A stretch of 64,000 nucleotides of DNA, from NCBI RefSeq assembly GCF_003316875.1, contig NZ_QMIL01000007.1:62001-126000 (forward strand), written 5' to 3'. The translations under genes were made by a program, and so were the position numbers. This document shows positions 16,226-25,348 of this stretch, piece after piece. Source of the DNA: Aliidiomarina celeris (lineage in GTDB: Bacteria; Pseudomonadota; Gammaproteobacteria; Enterobacterales; Alteromonadaceae). Under the pieces are notes generated by a model, which was not told the origin of the DNA, searched no databases, and saw only the letters and a list, made by a program, of their open reading frames with translations. Positions within the stretch are counted from its first letter, which is position 1. Each line of letters starts with the position of its first letter.

Positions 16226-16693
16226 GTGTACTTACGAACCATTTTATTGAGTTTAGCGATAGCCACGGGCACTGTTTTTTCGGCAGGCACCGCCCTTGCC
16301 CAACAAGCAGAGGCGGTACAAGGTGGAAATTACCAACAACTCGGTAATTGGGAGGTTCATTACAGTGCCTTTCCAAGCACCTTTTTACAGCCAGAAGTAG
16401 CGCGCGCCAACAACCTACAGCGCAGTAATGCTCGCGGTATTCTGAACATTTCGGTACTCGACAGTAGCAAAACCGACAAACCAGGGGTTCGTGTGGCGAT
16501 GAGCGGTTATACGCTCAACACGCTCGGCCAACGCCGCGACCTGAGTTTTAAACGCGTAGTAGACGAACCTGCGATTTACTATTTAGCCGAAGTGCCTCAT
16601 GACCAAGAAGACAATCTCCGCTTCTTTATTACTTTACGGCAAGGCGATACGCAGCACACATTGCGTTTTAGCCATACCTTTTACCGTAACTAG
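16226..16693 (+). CDS. DUF4426 periplasmic protein
   Basis: A 155-residue exported protein with a signal peptide ending near ALAQQ (about residue 26). The mature sequence, with GNWEVHYSAFPSTFLQPEVA, IVNISVLD-like ILNISVLDSS and FSHTFYRN at the end, is recognised as DUF4426. This family often sits at the end of the yggS-proC-yggT cluster in marine gammaproteobacteria. The start is GTG at 16226, five bases after a strong TGGAGG. Its function is unknown. Confidence 0.85.
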   Translation: MYLRTILLSLAIATGTVFSAGTALAQQAEAVQGGNYQQLGNWEVHYSAFPSTFLQPEVARANNLQRSNARGILNISVLDSSKTDKPGVRVAMSGYTLNTLGQRRDLSFKRVVDEPAIYYLAEVPHDQEDNLRFFITLRQGDTQHTLRFSHTFYRN

Positions 16694-16716
16694 AAGTGCA
16701 AAAAGAGTGAATATCT

Positions 16717-16744
16717 GGGGTTAAAGCAACGCAGCTTTAACCCC
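16717..16744. terminator. Stem-loop between convergent DUF4426 gene and nhaP2 (weak terminator)
   Basis: An 11-bp perfect stem, GGGGTTAAAGC / GCTTTAACCCC, has a six-base loop. Most of it lies within the last codons of nhaP2. There is no uninterrupted T run directly after it on either strand, so it may act as a weak terminator or as an RNA 3'-end stabiliser for both convergent genes. Confidence 0.5.
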
Positions 16745-18448
16745 AACTTTCTTAATAGAGCCGTCGTCGTTGAGTTCACGCGCGGTAAACACCAAGTGCC
16801 CCACCACAATATGATCGCCCACCACGACTCTTCGGCGGAACTGCTGCGCAAACAGCTCTGCAATGGTTTCTTCCGGATGTTGCATGCCCTCAGGTAACAC
16901 ATAAAACCCAGCCAAGTCTGCCAAGGTAATGTCGGCATTGAGCACAAAGTCACCGAAGAACGACTTCTTGGTAAGCCGCTTGCCTTTACCATTCGCAGCA
17001 AGCACGTCACTAATACGCGGAATGTCTTCAGAGCGAGTCATCACCATCACGGTGTCGCCTGCGCGCAGTAAAGGATTACTCACCGTACGAATCCACTCAC
17101 CGTTACGCACTAAACCAATAAACTCAACCGGTTCATGAATACTAATTTCGTCCCAGTGGTGGTCACAGGCTGGAGTGTCGTCGTCTATATTGAACCCCGC
17201 CACCTCTAAAATGCCGTCCGATGAAACTTGGTCAAGTGACATGCGAAAATTAGGCTCTGCTTCCGGTGGCACTTCCAGCCCTAACCAACGCGCCATCGGT
17301 GATATTGTCCAGCCTTGCAACATAAGCGACACTAACACCACAAAGAATGCGATTTCAAAATACAGTTGTTGGTTTTCTAGCCCCGAAATCCATGGGAATA
17401 ACGCCAGTACAATGGGAACTGCGCCACGCAGGCCCACCCAACTAATAAAAAACTGATCGCGCCACGGGAAACGAAACGGCGCCAAACTGACTAAAACTGC
17501 TATGGGCCGAGCAATAAATATAAGAATACCGGCTAAGACGAGCGCGGGAAGCGCAATGTCAATTAACCTGCTTGGGGTCATCAACAAGCCTAACATCAAG
17601 AACATTACAATTTGGCTTAACCATGCTAAACCGTCATGCACACGCAAAATATTAATCACTTGCGGCAGCCGCGCATTACCCACCAAATACCCCATTAAAT
17701 ACACGGCAAGGAAACCGCTACCACCGAGCTGAGCAGTGACACCAAAGATTAAAATACTACCGCCTACCGCTAACAAGGGGAAAAAGGCCAAATGAAGTTT
17801 AAGTGCGCGGCACAACTTTACGAACAAGCGCCCGCCAATGTAGCCGACGGCTGCACCTACAACGGCCTGCTGTAAAACTGTAAACACCACCATACCGTTA
17901 ACCGGCGTTTCTGGCATAGCCAAAACACTCACCAAGGTAACCGTAAGCATAACCGCCATGGGGTCGTTACTGCCCGACTCTATTTCGAGTGTTGCTGCCA
18001 CGCGCTCTTTAATGCGTAAGCCTTGCGACTGGAAAATTGAAAATACTGCAGCGGCGTCGGTTGAGCCTAAAATAGCACCAAGTAGTAGCCCTTCTACCCA
18101 GCTAAAGCCAAATAGCCAAGCGGCACTAAGCCCTGTAATCAGGCAAGTAATAAGTACCCCAACAGAAGCCAACATTGCTGCAGGACCCAATGCCACGCGG
18201 AAGCGTTCTGGATGCGTGCGTAAACCGCCGTCAAACAGAATAACAATGAGCGCCAAGGTTCCAATAAGCAGTGCTAAATCCGGATTCGCAAATTCGATAC
18301 CGAGCAAACCGTCTTCACCGGCAATCATGCCTAGCACTAAGAACACCAATAATAATGGCGCACCTAAGCGTACCGACACCTGCGTAGCCACAATACTGGA
18401 AAACAGTAAAAGCCCAGCAATAAGAATGGTGAAGTTAACGGCTTCCAT
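16721..18448 (-). CDS. nhaP2: K+/H+ antiporter NhaP2 (CvrA) family, CPA1
   Basis: A 575-residue cation/proton antiporter exchanging cytoplasmic K+ (or Na+) for protons. About a dozen membrane segments form the CPA1 core. The conserved acidic motifs are VILFDGGLRT, GAILGSTDAAAVFSI and ESGSNDPMAVML. The C-terminal third is cytoplasmic, with a TrkA-C/RCK-like segment (EFIGLVRNGEWIRTVSNPLL) and a CorC/HlyC-like final domain. This combination defines NhaP2/CvrA. It interrupts what in E. coli is a continuous yggT-yggU-rdgB order. ATG at 18448. Confidence 0.9.
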   Translation of the reverse strand: MEAVNFTILIAGLLLFSSIVATQVSVRLGAPLLLVFLVLGMIAGEDGLLGIEFANPDLALLIGTLALIVILFDGGLRTHPERFRVALGPAAMLASVGVLITCLITGLSAAWLFGFSWVEGLLLGAILGSTDAAAVFSIFQSQGLRIKERVAATLEIESGSNDPMAVMLTVTLVSVLAMPETPVNGMVVFTVLQQAVVGAAVGYIGGRLFVKLCRALKLHLAFFPLLAVGGSILIFGVTAQLGGSGFLAVYLMGYLVGNARLPQVINILRVHDGLAWLSQIVMFLMLGLLMTPSRLIDIALPALVLAGILIFIARPIAVLVSLAPFRFPWRDQFFISWVGLRGAVPIVLALFPWISGLENQQLYFEIAFFVVLVSLMLQGWTISPMARWLGLEVPPEAEPNFRMSLDQVSSDGILEVAGFNIDDDTPACDHHWDEISIHEPVEFIGLVRNGEWIRTVSNPLLRAGDTVMVMTRSEDIPRISDVLAANGKGKRLTKKSFFGDFVLNADITLADLAGFYVLPEGMQHPEETIAELFAQQFRRRVVVGDHIVVGHLVFTARELNDDGSIKKVGVKAALL

Positions 18449-18591
18449 GAATTAAGCTTGGCTCCTCTTTGAAGTTCCCTTCTTTCCCCGAACTTTCTTT
18501 TGCCCTTCTTTTACTTGGGATAAGTTGTTCTTTTTACTGGAAAGGACTGATTTCGTTGTGAAGCCATAATAACACAGCCTCATGAGTGCGC

Positions 18592-18597
18592 TATAAT
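18592..18597 (+). promoter_or_regulatory. Possible -10 element for rdgB-hemW
   Basis: A perfect TATAAT lies 33 bases before the rdgB start codon. No good -35 hexamer is seen at 16-18 bases upstream, so the promoter call rests on the -10 alone. Confidence 0.4.
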
Positions 18598-18630
18598 GGC
18601 AGGCTATTTTTCAGCGAAAGGAAAGCTTTT

Positions 18631-19242
18631 ATGAAGCAGGTTGTGCTTGCCACCGGTAATCAAGGCAAAATTGTAGAGCTTGAAGACTTACTTGCGCCAC
18701 TCGGCTTTGAAGTGTTGCCGCAAAGCGCTTTCCATGTGGAAGACGCAGAGGAAACCGGCCTCAGCTTTGTCGAGAATGCCATTATTAAAGCGCGCCATGC
18801 TTGTGCTGTTACTGGCCGGCCAGCCTTAGCCGACGACTCCGGCCTTGCCGTAGATGCCTTGCAGGGCGCACCGGGTATTTACTCCGCTCGCTATGCACAA
18901 GAAGTTACTGGCGAGCAGAGCATGGACCAAAAGAACATAGCAAAGTTGCTGCATGCACTTGAAGGCACACCGCAGCATGAGCGTGGCGCTGCGTTTCACT
19001 GCGTATTAGTATTTATGCTGCATGCCGGCGACCCAACTCCGCTGATAGCACACGGTATGTGGCACGGCGAAATTGCCACCAGCGCTCGAGGGGAAGGTGG
19101 TTTTGGCTACGACCCAGTATTCTATAGCCCTGAATTAGGCTGCACCGCTGCCGAACTGAGCAAAGAGCAGAAACGAGCGGTGAGTCACCGTGGCAAAGCA
19201 CTTACAAAGCTCTATTCTCAACTGCAGGACATTGCAAAGTGA
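18631..19242 (+). CDS. rdgB: XTP/dITP diphosphatase RdgB (HAM1 family)
   Basis: This enzyme hydrolyses non-canonical purine triphosphates (dITP, XTP) to keep them out of DNA. Signatures are VVLATGNQGKIVEL at the N-terminus, the catalytic acidic patch LADDSGLAVDAL, GAPGIYSARYA, and EGGFGYDPVFY followed by VSHRGKAL. ATG at 18631 is chosen over an upstream frame because it gives the usual MKQVVLATGN opening, and AAAGGAAAG precedes it. The protein has 203 residues. The stop codon overlaps the start of hemW. Confidence 0.95.
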   Translation: MKQVVLATGNQGKIVELEDLLAPLGFEVLPQSAFHVEDAEETGLSFVENAIIKARHACAVTGRPALADDSGLAVDALQGAPGIYSARYAQEVTGEQSMDQKNIAKLLHALEGTPQHERGAAFHCVLVFMLHAGDPTPLIAHGMWHGEIATSARGEGGFGYDPVFYSPELGCTAAELSKEQKRAVSHRGKALTKLYSQLQDIAK

Positions 19243-20396
19243 TGTTGCCGCCCCTTAGCCTCTACATTCATATTCCATGGTGTGTGCAAAAGTGTCCGTA
19301 TTGCGACTTTAATTCGCACGCTCAGCCTGAGGTGATCCCAGAAAACGTTTACATTAACTGCTTGCTCGACGATTTGCGTGCCGATCTCAACTATGTGCAA
19401 CAACGCCCCTTGCAGTCCATTTTTATTGGCGGCGGCACGCCAAGTTTGTTCAGTGCAGAGGGTATAGCGCGGCTGTTAAAAGGGGTCGAGGCGCTTATTC
19501 CTTTCGCACCTAATATTGAGATTACCTTAGAAGCAAACCCCGGAACCTTTGAGCAAGAGCGCTTCAGTGGCTTTTTGCGGGCCGGAGTGAATCGGTTGTC
19601 GATTGGCATACAAAGCTTAAATAGCGAGCACCTGAAGCGCTTAGGCCGCATTCATGATCCGCAGCAAGCGCAACAGGCCGCCGCGCATGCTGCAAATTTA
19701 CCGCTTACCAGCTTTAACCTTGATTTAATGCACGGTTTACCGAACCAAAGTCCTGAACAAGCACTCGCTGACTTGGACGGAGTGATCGCGCTCGGCGCGC
19801 CTCATATTTCGTGGTATCAACTCACTATCGAGCCCAATACTTTGTTCGCCAGTAAGCCGCCCACCCTGCCGAACGACGACGACTTATGGGCTATTTATGA
19901 ACAAGGCCATGAAAAGCTTGCTGCCGCAGGCTACCAACAATATGAAGTCAGTGCTTACGGTAAAAAAGGCCACCGAGGTCAGCATAATGTGAATTACTGG
20001 CGCTTTGGCGACTATCTGGGCATAGGCTGCGGTGCACATGGCAAAATAACGCTACCGGCGGCAGGAGACCCGCCGGGTTTAACCATTATTAGAACGGAAA
20101 AAATAAAGCATCCGCGCGGTTACATGGACCTTACCCGCAACTTTTTAAACCGCCAATGGGACGTTGCTGCAGAAGAGCTGTGCTTTGAATACTTTATGAA
20201 CCGGCTCCGTTTACTGGAGCCCGTGCCAAAACAAGAGTTTGTTGACCGAACGGGGCTCAGTGTCGGCAAAGCAGAAAGCAAGTTAGCGGCCGCAATTGCA
20301 AACGGCTTTATAACTTCTGAACCGGAGCATTGGCAAACCACAGAAAAAGGTCGACTGTACTTGAACCAAGTACTTGCCGACCTTCTCGACGACTAA
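19242..20396 (+). CDS. hemW: Haem chaperone HemW (radical SAM, formerly oxygen-independent coproporphyrinogen oxidase-like)
   Basis: A radical SAM protein that binds haem and an Fe-S cluster and is thought to deliver haem to membrane targets. The cluster motif is [14 protein letters not shown]. Further matches are [45 protein letters not shown] and a C-terminal winged-helix region. The close match to E. coli HemW distinguishes it from HemN. The start is ATG at 19242 (TGATG junction with rdgB) or GTG at 19239; both fit. It forms an operon with rdgB, and its last four bases overlap convergent trmB. Confidence 0.94.
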   Translation: MLPPLSLYIHIPWCVQKCPYCDFNSHAQPEVIPENVYINCLLDDLRADLNYVQQRPLQSIFIGGGTPSLFSAEGIARLLKGVEALIPFAPNIEITLEANPGTFEQERFSGFLRAGVNRLSIGIQSLNSEHLKRLGRIHDPQQAQQAAAHAANLPLTSFNLDLMHGLPNQSPEQALADLDGVIALGAPHISWYQLTIEPNTLFASKPPTLPNDDDLWAIYEQGHEKLAAAGYQQYEVSAYGKKGHRGQHNVNYWRFGDYLGIGCGAHGKITLPAAGDPPGLTIIRTEKIKHPRGYMDLTRNFLNRQWDVAAEELCFEYFMNRLRLLEPVPKQEFVDRTGLSVGKAESKLAAAIANGFITSEPEHWQTTEKGRLYLNQVLADLLDD

Positions 20397-21100
20397 ACGG
20401 CTTTAAATTTCATGTCCCATACACCATGCCCCAATCGGTGACCGCGCTGTTCAAATTTAGTTAGCGGACGCTCATCGGGGCGTGGAATAAAGGTACCGTC
20501 TGTTGAGGTATTTTCAAAACCCGGCGCGGGGTTCATAACCTCGAGCATATGCTCAGCATAGTTTTCCCAATCGGTGGCTAAGTGCAATATGGCGCCATGC
20601 TTCATTTTGGTGCGTAACAACTGTACAAATTCTGGCTGAATGAGCCTGCGTTTGTGGTGACGCTTTTTATGCCAAGGGTCTGGGAAAAATATTTGCACCT
20701 TATCGAGACTATCGTTTTCAAGCCATTGCTCTAGCACTTCAACGGCGTCGAATTCAATAACCCGTAAATTCTCTACACCTTGCTCTTCTGCTTCCATAAG
20801 TAAGGCCCCAACGCCAGGACGATGCACCTCAATACCTATAAAATTCATTTCTGGAGCCGCCTTCGCCATGGCAACAAGTGAACGCCCCATACCAAAGCCA
20901 ATTTCAAGCGCAACGGGCGCTTCACGACCAAAAAGCGCGGTAACGTTCAAACAACTACCCTGTGGCGGCGGGTTAATACCCCAAACTGGCCAGAGCCGCT
21001 CAAGTGCGGAGCCTTGGCCTTTGGTTAAACGCCCTTCGCGCTTTACAAAGCTGCGAATACGGCGCATGTATACTGAACCTGCATTTTCTTGTTCGGACAT
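20393..21100 (-). CDS. trmB: tRNA (guanine-46 N7)-methyltransferase TrmB
   Basis: A SAM-dependent enzyme making m7G46 in the variable loop of tRNAs. The SAM-binding motif is [16 protein letters not shown], followed by [15 protein letters not shown] and the signature [18 protein letters not shown], with [19 protein letters not shown] at the end. At 235 residues it is normal. It lies between hemW and mutY as in E. coli, divergent from mutY with a 67-base gap. Confidence 0.96.
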   Translation of the reverse strand: MSEQENAGSVYMRRIRSFVKREGRLTKGQGSALERLWPVWGINPPPQGSCLNVTALFGREAPVALEIGFGMGRSLVAMAKAAPEMNFIGIEVHRPGVGALLMEAEEQGVENLRVIEFDAVEVLEQWLENDSLDKVQIFFPDPWHKKRHHKRRLIQPEFVQLLRTKMKHGAILHLATDWENYAEHMLEVMNPAPGFENTSTDGTFIPRPDERPLTKFEQRGHRLGHGVWDMKFKAV

Positions 21101-21167
21101 TAGATTTGAACCTGTTACACTGTTGGGGCGCTAATTATCCAAGCCTTGAGACAAAAAACAAGCAAAC

Positions 21168-22196
21168 ATGCAGATTAAAAACTTCGCCGAACGTGTTTTA
21201 GCCTGGCAGGCTAACCATGGCCGCCACGATCTCCCTTGGCAAAATCCCGCAACACCCTACCGAGTGCTGGTCAGCGAGATTATGCTGCAACAAACCCAAG
21301 TAGCCACGGTAATTCCCTATTTTGAACGTTGGATGCAAAGCTTTCCTACTTTAGAAGCGCTAGCCGCGGCAACCGAAGACCAAGTTATGGCACACTGGCA
21401 GGGCCTTGGTTATTACTCGAGAGCTCGAAACTTACACAAAGCAGCGCATTATTTATGTAAACACCACAATGGTGAATTTCCACAAGCGCTACCCGAACTC
21501 GAAAAAATACCCGGCGTAGGCCGCTATACAGCCGGGGCTATTCGGTCTTTTGCTTACAATGCTTACGGCCCTATTGTAGACGGCAATGTAAAACGCCTTT
21601 TCTGCAGACTCTTTGCTCTCAAAGGGCTACCAAATTCCACGGCCCTGACAAAAGAACTCTGGCAGTTAGCGGAGCAGCTTACCCCTACAACCAACAATCG
21701 TAAGTTTGCCCAAGGGTTACTCGACTTAGGCGCAACCCTTTGCAAACCGAAAGCGCCGCGCTGCAATGAGTGTCCATTCAATAGCGAATGCAAAGCCTTT
21801 AAGCTTGAGCAACAAGCGCTATTTCCTGAACGCAAAGCAAAAGTGAAGTTGCCAGAAAAAGACGCTCACTTTGCGCTGTATACCAAAAATGCGGGCCAAG
21901 CTCCGGCTATTCTAATTACCAAAAGACCAGACATTGGCCTATGGCGTTCACTGTGGTGTTTACCTACAATGGCGCAAGCTCCGGAAGCGGAGCCAAAGCC
22001 GAAAGTAAGTTTCCAACATACTTTTAGTCATTTTAAAATGCGCGGACACATTTGGCAGCAAAGCACCGCTCATACTCAGCAGCTGCATGAAAATAGCGAA
22101 AGCGCGTGGGTGACTGCGGCACAGCTCCACGAATTTGGCTTTCCGGCACCTATAATAAAAGAGTTGCGTAAGTTACTCGCAGCAGAAAGCAAATAA
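21168..22196 (+). CDS. mutY: A/G-specific adenine glycosylase MutY
   Basis: MutY removes adenine mispaired with 8-oxoguanine. The helix-hairpin-helix and catalytic region shows SEIMLQQTQVATVIPYFERW (catalytic Glu in the first part) and PGVGRYTAGAIRSFAYN. The [4Fe-4S] loop has the C-x6-C-x2-C-x5-C pattern (CKPKAPRCNECPFNSEC). A C-terminal NUDIX-like domain for 8-oxoG recognition follows (VSFQHTFSHFKMRGHIW). The 342 residues are typical. The Shine-Dalgarno is poor. yggX follows after 131 bases. Confidence 0.96.
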   Translation: MQIKNFAERVLAWQANHGRHDLPWQNPATPYRVLVSEIMLQQTQVATVIPYFERWMQSFPTLEALAAATEDQVMAHWQGLGYYSRARNLHKAAHYLCKHHNGEFPQALPELEKIPGVGRYTAGAIRSFAYNAYGPIVDGNVKRLFCRLFALKGLPNSTALTKELWQLAEQLTPTTNNRKFAQGLLDLGATLCKPKAPRCNECPFNSECKAFKLEQQALFPERKAKVKLPEKDAHFALYTKNAGQAPAILITKRPDIGLWRSLWCLPTMAQAPEAEPKPKVSFQHTFSHFKMRGHIWQQSTAHTQQLHENSESAWVTAAQLHEFGFPAPIIKELRKLLAAESK

Positions 22197-22327
22197 GAAT
22201 ACGCGAGTATAATTACAACGCATAAGTAGTATAAGAAGTATGAATAAAGCTTAGTGGGTGAATAGAAAATCAATTTAATTTTATTTTATGCAGCCTCGAA
22301 TGCATAAAAACAAGGAGATATGCAATT

Positions 22328-22609
22328 ATGTCACGCACCGTTTATTGCCAGTATTTAAAGCAAGACGCGCCTGGTCTCGCCTTTCAACTTTACCCTGGCG
22401 ATCTAGGCAAAAAAATCTTCGACAATATCTCGCAAGAGGCATGGTCACTATGGCAGCAGAAGCAAACCATGCTCATTAATGAGAAGCGACTCAACTTAAT
22501 GGATCCAGAAGCTCGCAAGTTTCTCGAAGCCGAAATGGTGGGTTTTTTATTTGAAGGTAAAAACGTAGAAATTGAAGGGTACACGCCGCCAAGCCCCTCT
22601 ACCAAATAG
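22328..22609 (+). CDS. yggX: Probable Fe(2+)-trafficking protein YggX
   Basis: A small cytoplasmic protein (93 residues) linked to iron handling and protection of Fe-S clusters from oxidation. The sequence [17 protein letters not shown] with the conserved Cys7, then [13 protein letters not shown] and [19 protein letters not shown], is a full-length YggX match. AAGGAGA lies about ten bases before the ATG. It follows mutY, as in E. coli. Confidence 0.95.
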   Translation: MSRTVYCQYLKQDAPGLAFQLYPGDLGKKIFDNISQEAWSLWQQKQTMLINEKRLNLMDPEARKFLEAEMVGFLFEGKNVEIEGYTPPSPSTK

Positions 22610-22749
22610 TTTCAGTGCATACAATCAACTGCATAATCATTCATTTGATCAGCAGCGCATGCAACAGTGAACCCGCCTGCGCGTTCGAGAAACAGGGCCT
22701 GTTGTGTTAAGATATGCCGCTCATTTGCACCAACAAGGGAGTATTTTTC

Positions 22750-23868
22750 ATGAAGATACCTACCTGGCGAAGAGCGGTTATCAAAGTCGGCAGTGCTCTT
22801 ATTGCGCCAGATGGTAAAGGCTGCAGTTCCAAATACCTTCTCGCAATTGCACGCTTTATCAATGAATGTCGTGAACGTGGCCAAGAAATTGTTCTTGTGT
22901 CTTCAGGCTCGGTGGCCGCTGGTCGCCATCATTTCAAGTTCGATGAAAGTAAACCCATTCCTGTCGTGCTGAAAAAAGCCATGGCAGCGGTAGGCCAAAC
23001 CCATGTTATGGAAAGTTGGTCGCGCTTTTTCGATTTCCCCAGTGCGCAAGTCTTAATGACACACGACGATCTTCGTGATCGTGAGCGCTATATTAGCATT
23101 CGGAACACTGTGAATGCCCTACTCGAGCAAGGCATTATGCCGATTGCGAACGAAAACGATGCACTGGCTACAGACGATCTCAAAGTAGGTGACAACGACA
23201 ACTTGGCTGCCATGGTTGCAACTGTTGTTGACGCAGACGCTTTGTTTATTTGCTCGGACATTAACGGTCTCTACGACAAAGACCCAAATAAGCACAGCGA
23301 TGCCACACTCATTCCAGAAGTCGAAACCATCGACCAAAGTATTTATGCGCTCGCGGGCGGTTCTGCTAGTGCGGTCGGTACCGGTGGCATGCGCACTAAA
23401 GTTGAAGCGGCGGAAAAAGCCACCACTCATGGTATCGACACCTATATTCTCAATGGTCGTAAAGGCACCATGTTCGAAGTGCTGTTACGCAATGAAAACC
23501 CAGGTACGTTGTTCCGCGCCAAAGAAGACCCACTCAGCAATAAGAAGCACTGGTTACGCCACACTCTTATTGCGCAAGGCGAGATTTTAGTTGATTCGCG
23601 CACTGTAGAAGCGATTCGCGACGAAGGCGCGTCGTTACTCACTACAGGCATTGTGGATATACAAGGTAACTTCAATCGTGGCGATGCCGTATTGGTGCGT
23701 AGTGCAGAAAGTACCGAAACCATCGCCAAGGGGATCTGTCGGTACAGTTCCCATGAGCTCCTTCATTTGAAGGGGCAAACCGACAGCAAGATCGCTGAAA
23801 CTTACGGTTACAGCCCTATCAGCGAAGTTATTCACCGCGACGATTTAATGTTATGGAGTAAAGTATGA
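22750..23868 (+). CDS. proB: Glutamate 5-kinase ProB with PUA domain
   Basis: ProB phosphorylates glutamate to glutamyl-5-phosphate, the feedback-regulated first step of proline synthesis. The amino-acid-kinase domain has AVIKVGSALIAPDG, VLVSSGSVAAGR, PIANENDALATDDLKVGDND, and GTGGMRTKVEAAE. A C-terminal PUA domain spans about residues 275-360. ATG at 22750 follows AAGGGAG; the upstream frame to 22714 lacks homology. Its stop overlaps the proA start by four bases (ATGA). Confidence 0.95.
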   Translation: MKIPTWRRAVIKVGSALIAPDGKGCSSKYLLAIARFINECRERGQEIVLVSSGSVAAGRHHFKFDESKPIPVVLKKAMAAVGQTHVMESWSRFFDFPSAQVLMTHDDLRDRERYISIRNTVNALLEQGIMPIANENDALATDDLKVGDNDNLAAMVATVVDADALFICSDINGLYDKDPNKHSDATLIPEVETIDQSIYALAGGSASAVGTGGMRTKVEAAEKATTHGIDTYILNGRKGTMFEVLLRNENPGTLFRAKEDPLSNKKHWLRHTLIAQGEILVDSRTVEAIRDEGASLLTTGIVDIQGNFNRGDAVLVRSAESTETIAKGICRYSSHELLHLKGQTDSKIAETYGYSPISEVIHRDDLMLWSKV

Positions 23869-25130
23869 GTACGCTAAACCATAAAGAGTTAGCCCAACAA
23901 ATTTCACAGCGCGCAGCGAAAGCCGCACGCACTATTGCCACTTTATCGACCGAAAAGAAAAATGCCGCTTTGCAGCGCATGGCCGACAGCATTCGATCCT
24001 ACAGCGCCACTATTTTGGCCGAGAACGCCAAGGATCTCGCTGCAGGTAAAGAGAAAGGCCTCGACGCGGCCATGATGGATCGTCTCGAACTGAGCGAAGC
24101 TCGCATAGAAGATATGGCACGAGCCATAGAAGAAATTATTGCCCTGCCCGATCCGGTTGGTCAAAGCTACTTGTTAGAGGAACGCCCAAACGGCATGCGT
24201 ATCGACAAAATGCGTATTTCCTTAGGGGTTATTTGCATGATTTACGAAGCACGCCCAAATGTGACCGCCGACGCCGGCGCTCTGTGCTTTAAAGCCGGTA
24301 ATGCGGTTATTTTACGCTGTGGCCGAGAAGCCATTGGTAGTAGCAAGGCTATCGCAGCAGCCATGCATGAAGCCTTAGAGGCCTCTGGCATTAACAAAGA
24401 CGTGGTAACGGTCGTACCCACGCCAGACCGCGACTTGATGGCCGAACTACTGCAACAAAAAGACTCTATTGACCTCGTGATACCTCGCGGTGGCGAAGGG
24501 CTCATTCACTACGTTAGCGACAACAGTAAAATTCCGGTTATTCAGCATTACAAAGGTGTTTGCCACCTGTATGTCGACAAAGACGCTGACTTAGATAAAG
24601 CCCTCGCCCTGCTGCTCAACGGCAAAACCCAGCGTACTGGTGTTTGTAACGCACTCGAAGGCTTGTTAGTGCATAAAGACGTTGCCGATAAGTTTCTGCC
24701 TATGGCTGCGAAAGCACTGGCCGAAAAACAAGTTAAAGTTCACGCCTGCAAAAGCTCGCTGAGTTACTTTAACGGTGCAGAAATTATTGCCGATGAAGAC
24801 TTCGGCGAAGAATACCTCGCACTGGAAATTGCGGTACGCTTGGTCAACAGCTACGAGCATGCCATAGAGCACTTAGAGCAGTTTTCAAGCGGCCATACCG
24901 ACGTAATTTGCACCGAGAACGAAGCCACAGCGAAACGCTTTATTGCCGATATTGACTCAGCCGTAACCATGTGGAATACGTCCTCTCGGTTCTCCGACGG
25001 CGGTCAGCTTGGTTTAGGTGCAGAAATCGGTATTTCTACGTCTAAATTACACGCCTACGGCCCCATGGGGTTAGAATCTCTTACTACAGAGAAATTCGTG
25101 GTGACGGGTAACGGACAAATTCGCGAATAA
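23865..25130 (+). CDS. proA: Glutamate-5-semialdehyde dehydrogenase ProA
   Basis: ProA reduces glutamyl-5-phosphate to glutamate semialdehyde with NADPH, receiving the unstable product of ProB, with which it forms a complex. Diagnostic segments are MRIDKMRISLGVICMIYEARPNVT (shown here in part), KAGNAVILRCGREA, IPRGGEGLIHYV and the active-site Cys motif KTQRTGVCNALE, with HTDVICTENEATAKRF later. The length of 421 residues is normal. Translation is coupled to proB. The tRNA-Phe promoter begins 14 bases after the stop. Confidence 0.96.
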   Translation: MSTLNHKELAQQISQRAAKAARTIATLSTEKKNAALQRMADSIRSYSATILAENAKDLAAGKEKGLDAAMMDRLELSEARIEDMARAIEEIIALPDPVGQSYLLEERPNGMRIDKMRISLGVICMIYEARPNVTADAGALCFKAGNAVILRCGREAIGSSKAIAAAMHEALEASGINKDVVTVVPTPDRDLMAELLQQKDSIDLVIPRGGEGLIHYVSDNSKIPVIQHYKGVCHLYVDKDADLDKALALLLNGKTQRTGVCNALEGLLVHKDVADKFLPMAAKALAEKQVKVHACKSSLSYFNGAEIIADEDFGEEYLALEIAVRLVNSYEHAIEHLEQFSSGHTDVICTENEATAKRFIADIDSAVTMWNTSSRFSDGGQLGLGAEIGISTSKLHAYGPMGLESLTTEKFVVTGNGQIRE

Positions 25131-25144
25131 AATAAGCCACGCTC

Positions 25145-25173
25145 TTGACAGCAGCACAGAAAAACCGTTTAAT
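25145..25173 (+). promoter_or_regulatory. tRNA-Phe promoter with GC-rich discriminator
   Basis: A consensus TTGACA -35 at 25145-25150, a 17-base spacer and TTTAAT as -10 at 25168-25173 are followed by a GC-rich stretch (ACCGCCCGC), typical of stable RNA promoters under stringent control. A perfect 9-bp inverted repeat (CTTGACAGC at 25144-25152, GCTGTCAAG at 25181-25189) brackets the -10 and start region. Confidence 0.8.
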
Positions 25174-25194
25174 ACCGCCCGCTGTCAAGAACAG

Positions 25195-25270
25195 GCCCAG
25201 ATAGCTCAGTCGGTAGAGCAGGGGATTGAAAATCCCCGTGTCGGTGGTTCGATTCCGCCTCTGGGCACCA
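25195..25270 (+). tRNA. pheV: tRNA-Phe (anticodon GAA)
   Basis: A 76-base cloverleaf closely matching E. coli tRNA-Phe. The acceptor stem is GCCCAGA / TCTGGGC, the D-arm GCTCAGTCGGTAGAGC, and the anticodon stem GGGGA / TCCCC around TTGAAAA with anticodon GAA. The T-arm GGTTCGATTCC has the stem GGCGG-type pairing, and CCA is encoded. The gene copy symbol is only nominal. Confidence 0.97.
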
Positions 25271-25309
25271 AATACTAAAAAACCGCCCTTGTGGCGGTTT
25301 TTTAGTATT
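25271..25309. terminator. Long bidirectional terminator after tRNA-Phe
   Basis: A 17-bp perfect stem (AATACTAAAAAACCGCC / GGCGGTTTTTTAGTATT) with a five-base loop starts directly after the encoded CCA. A T run on each strand makes it a strong terminator in both directions. Confidence 0.93.
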
Positions 25310-25348
25310 TGGTGTTTAGACGCCGGATGAGAACCACCTATCTGGTTC

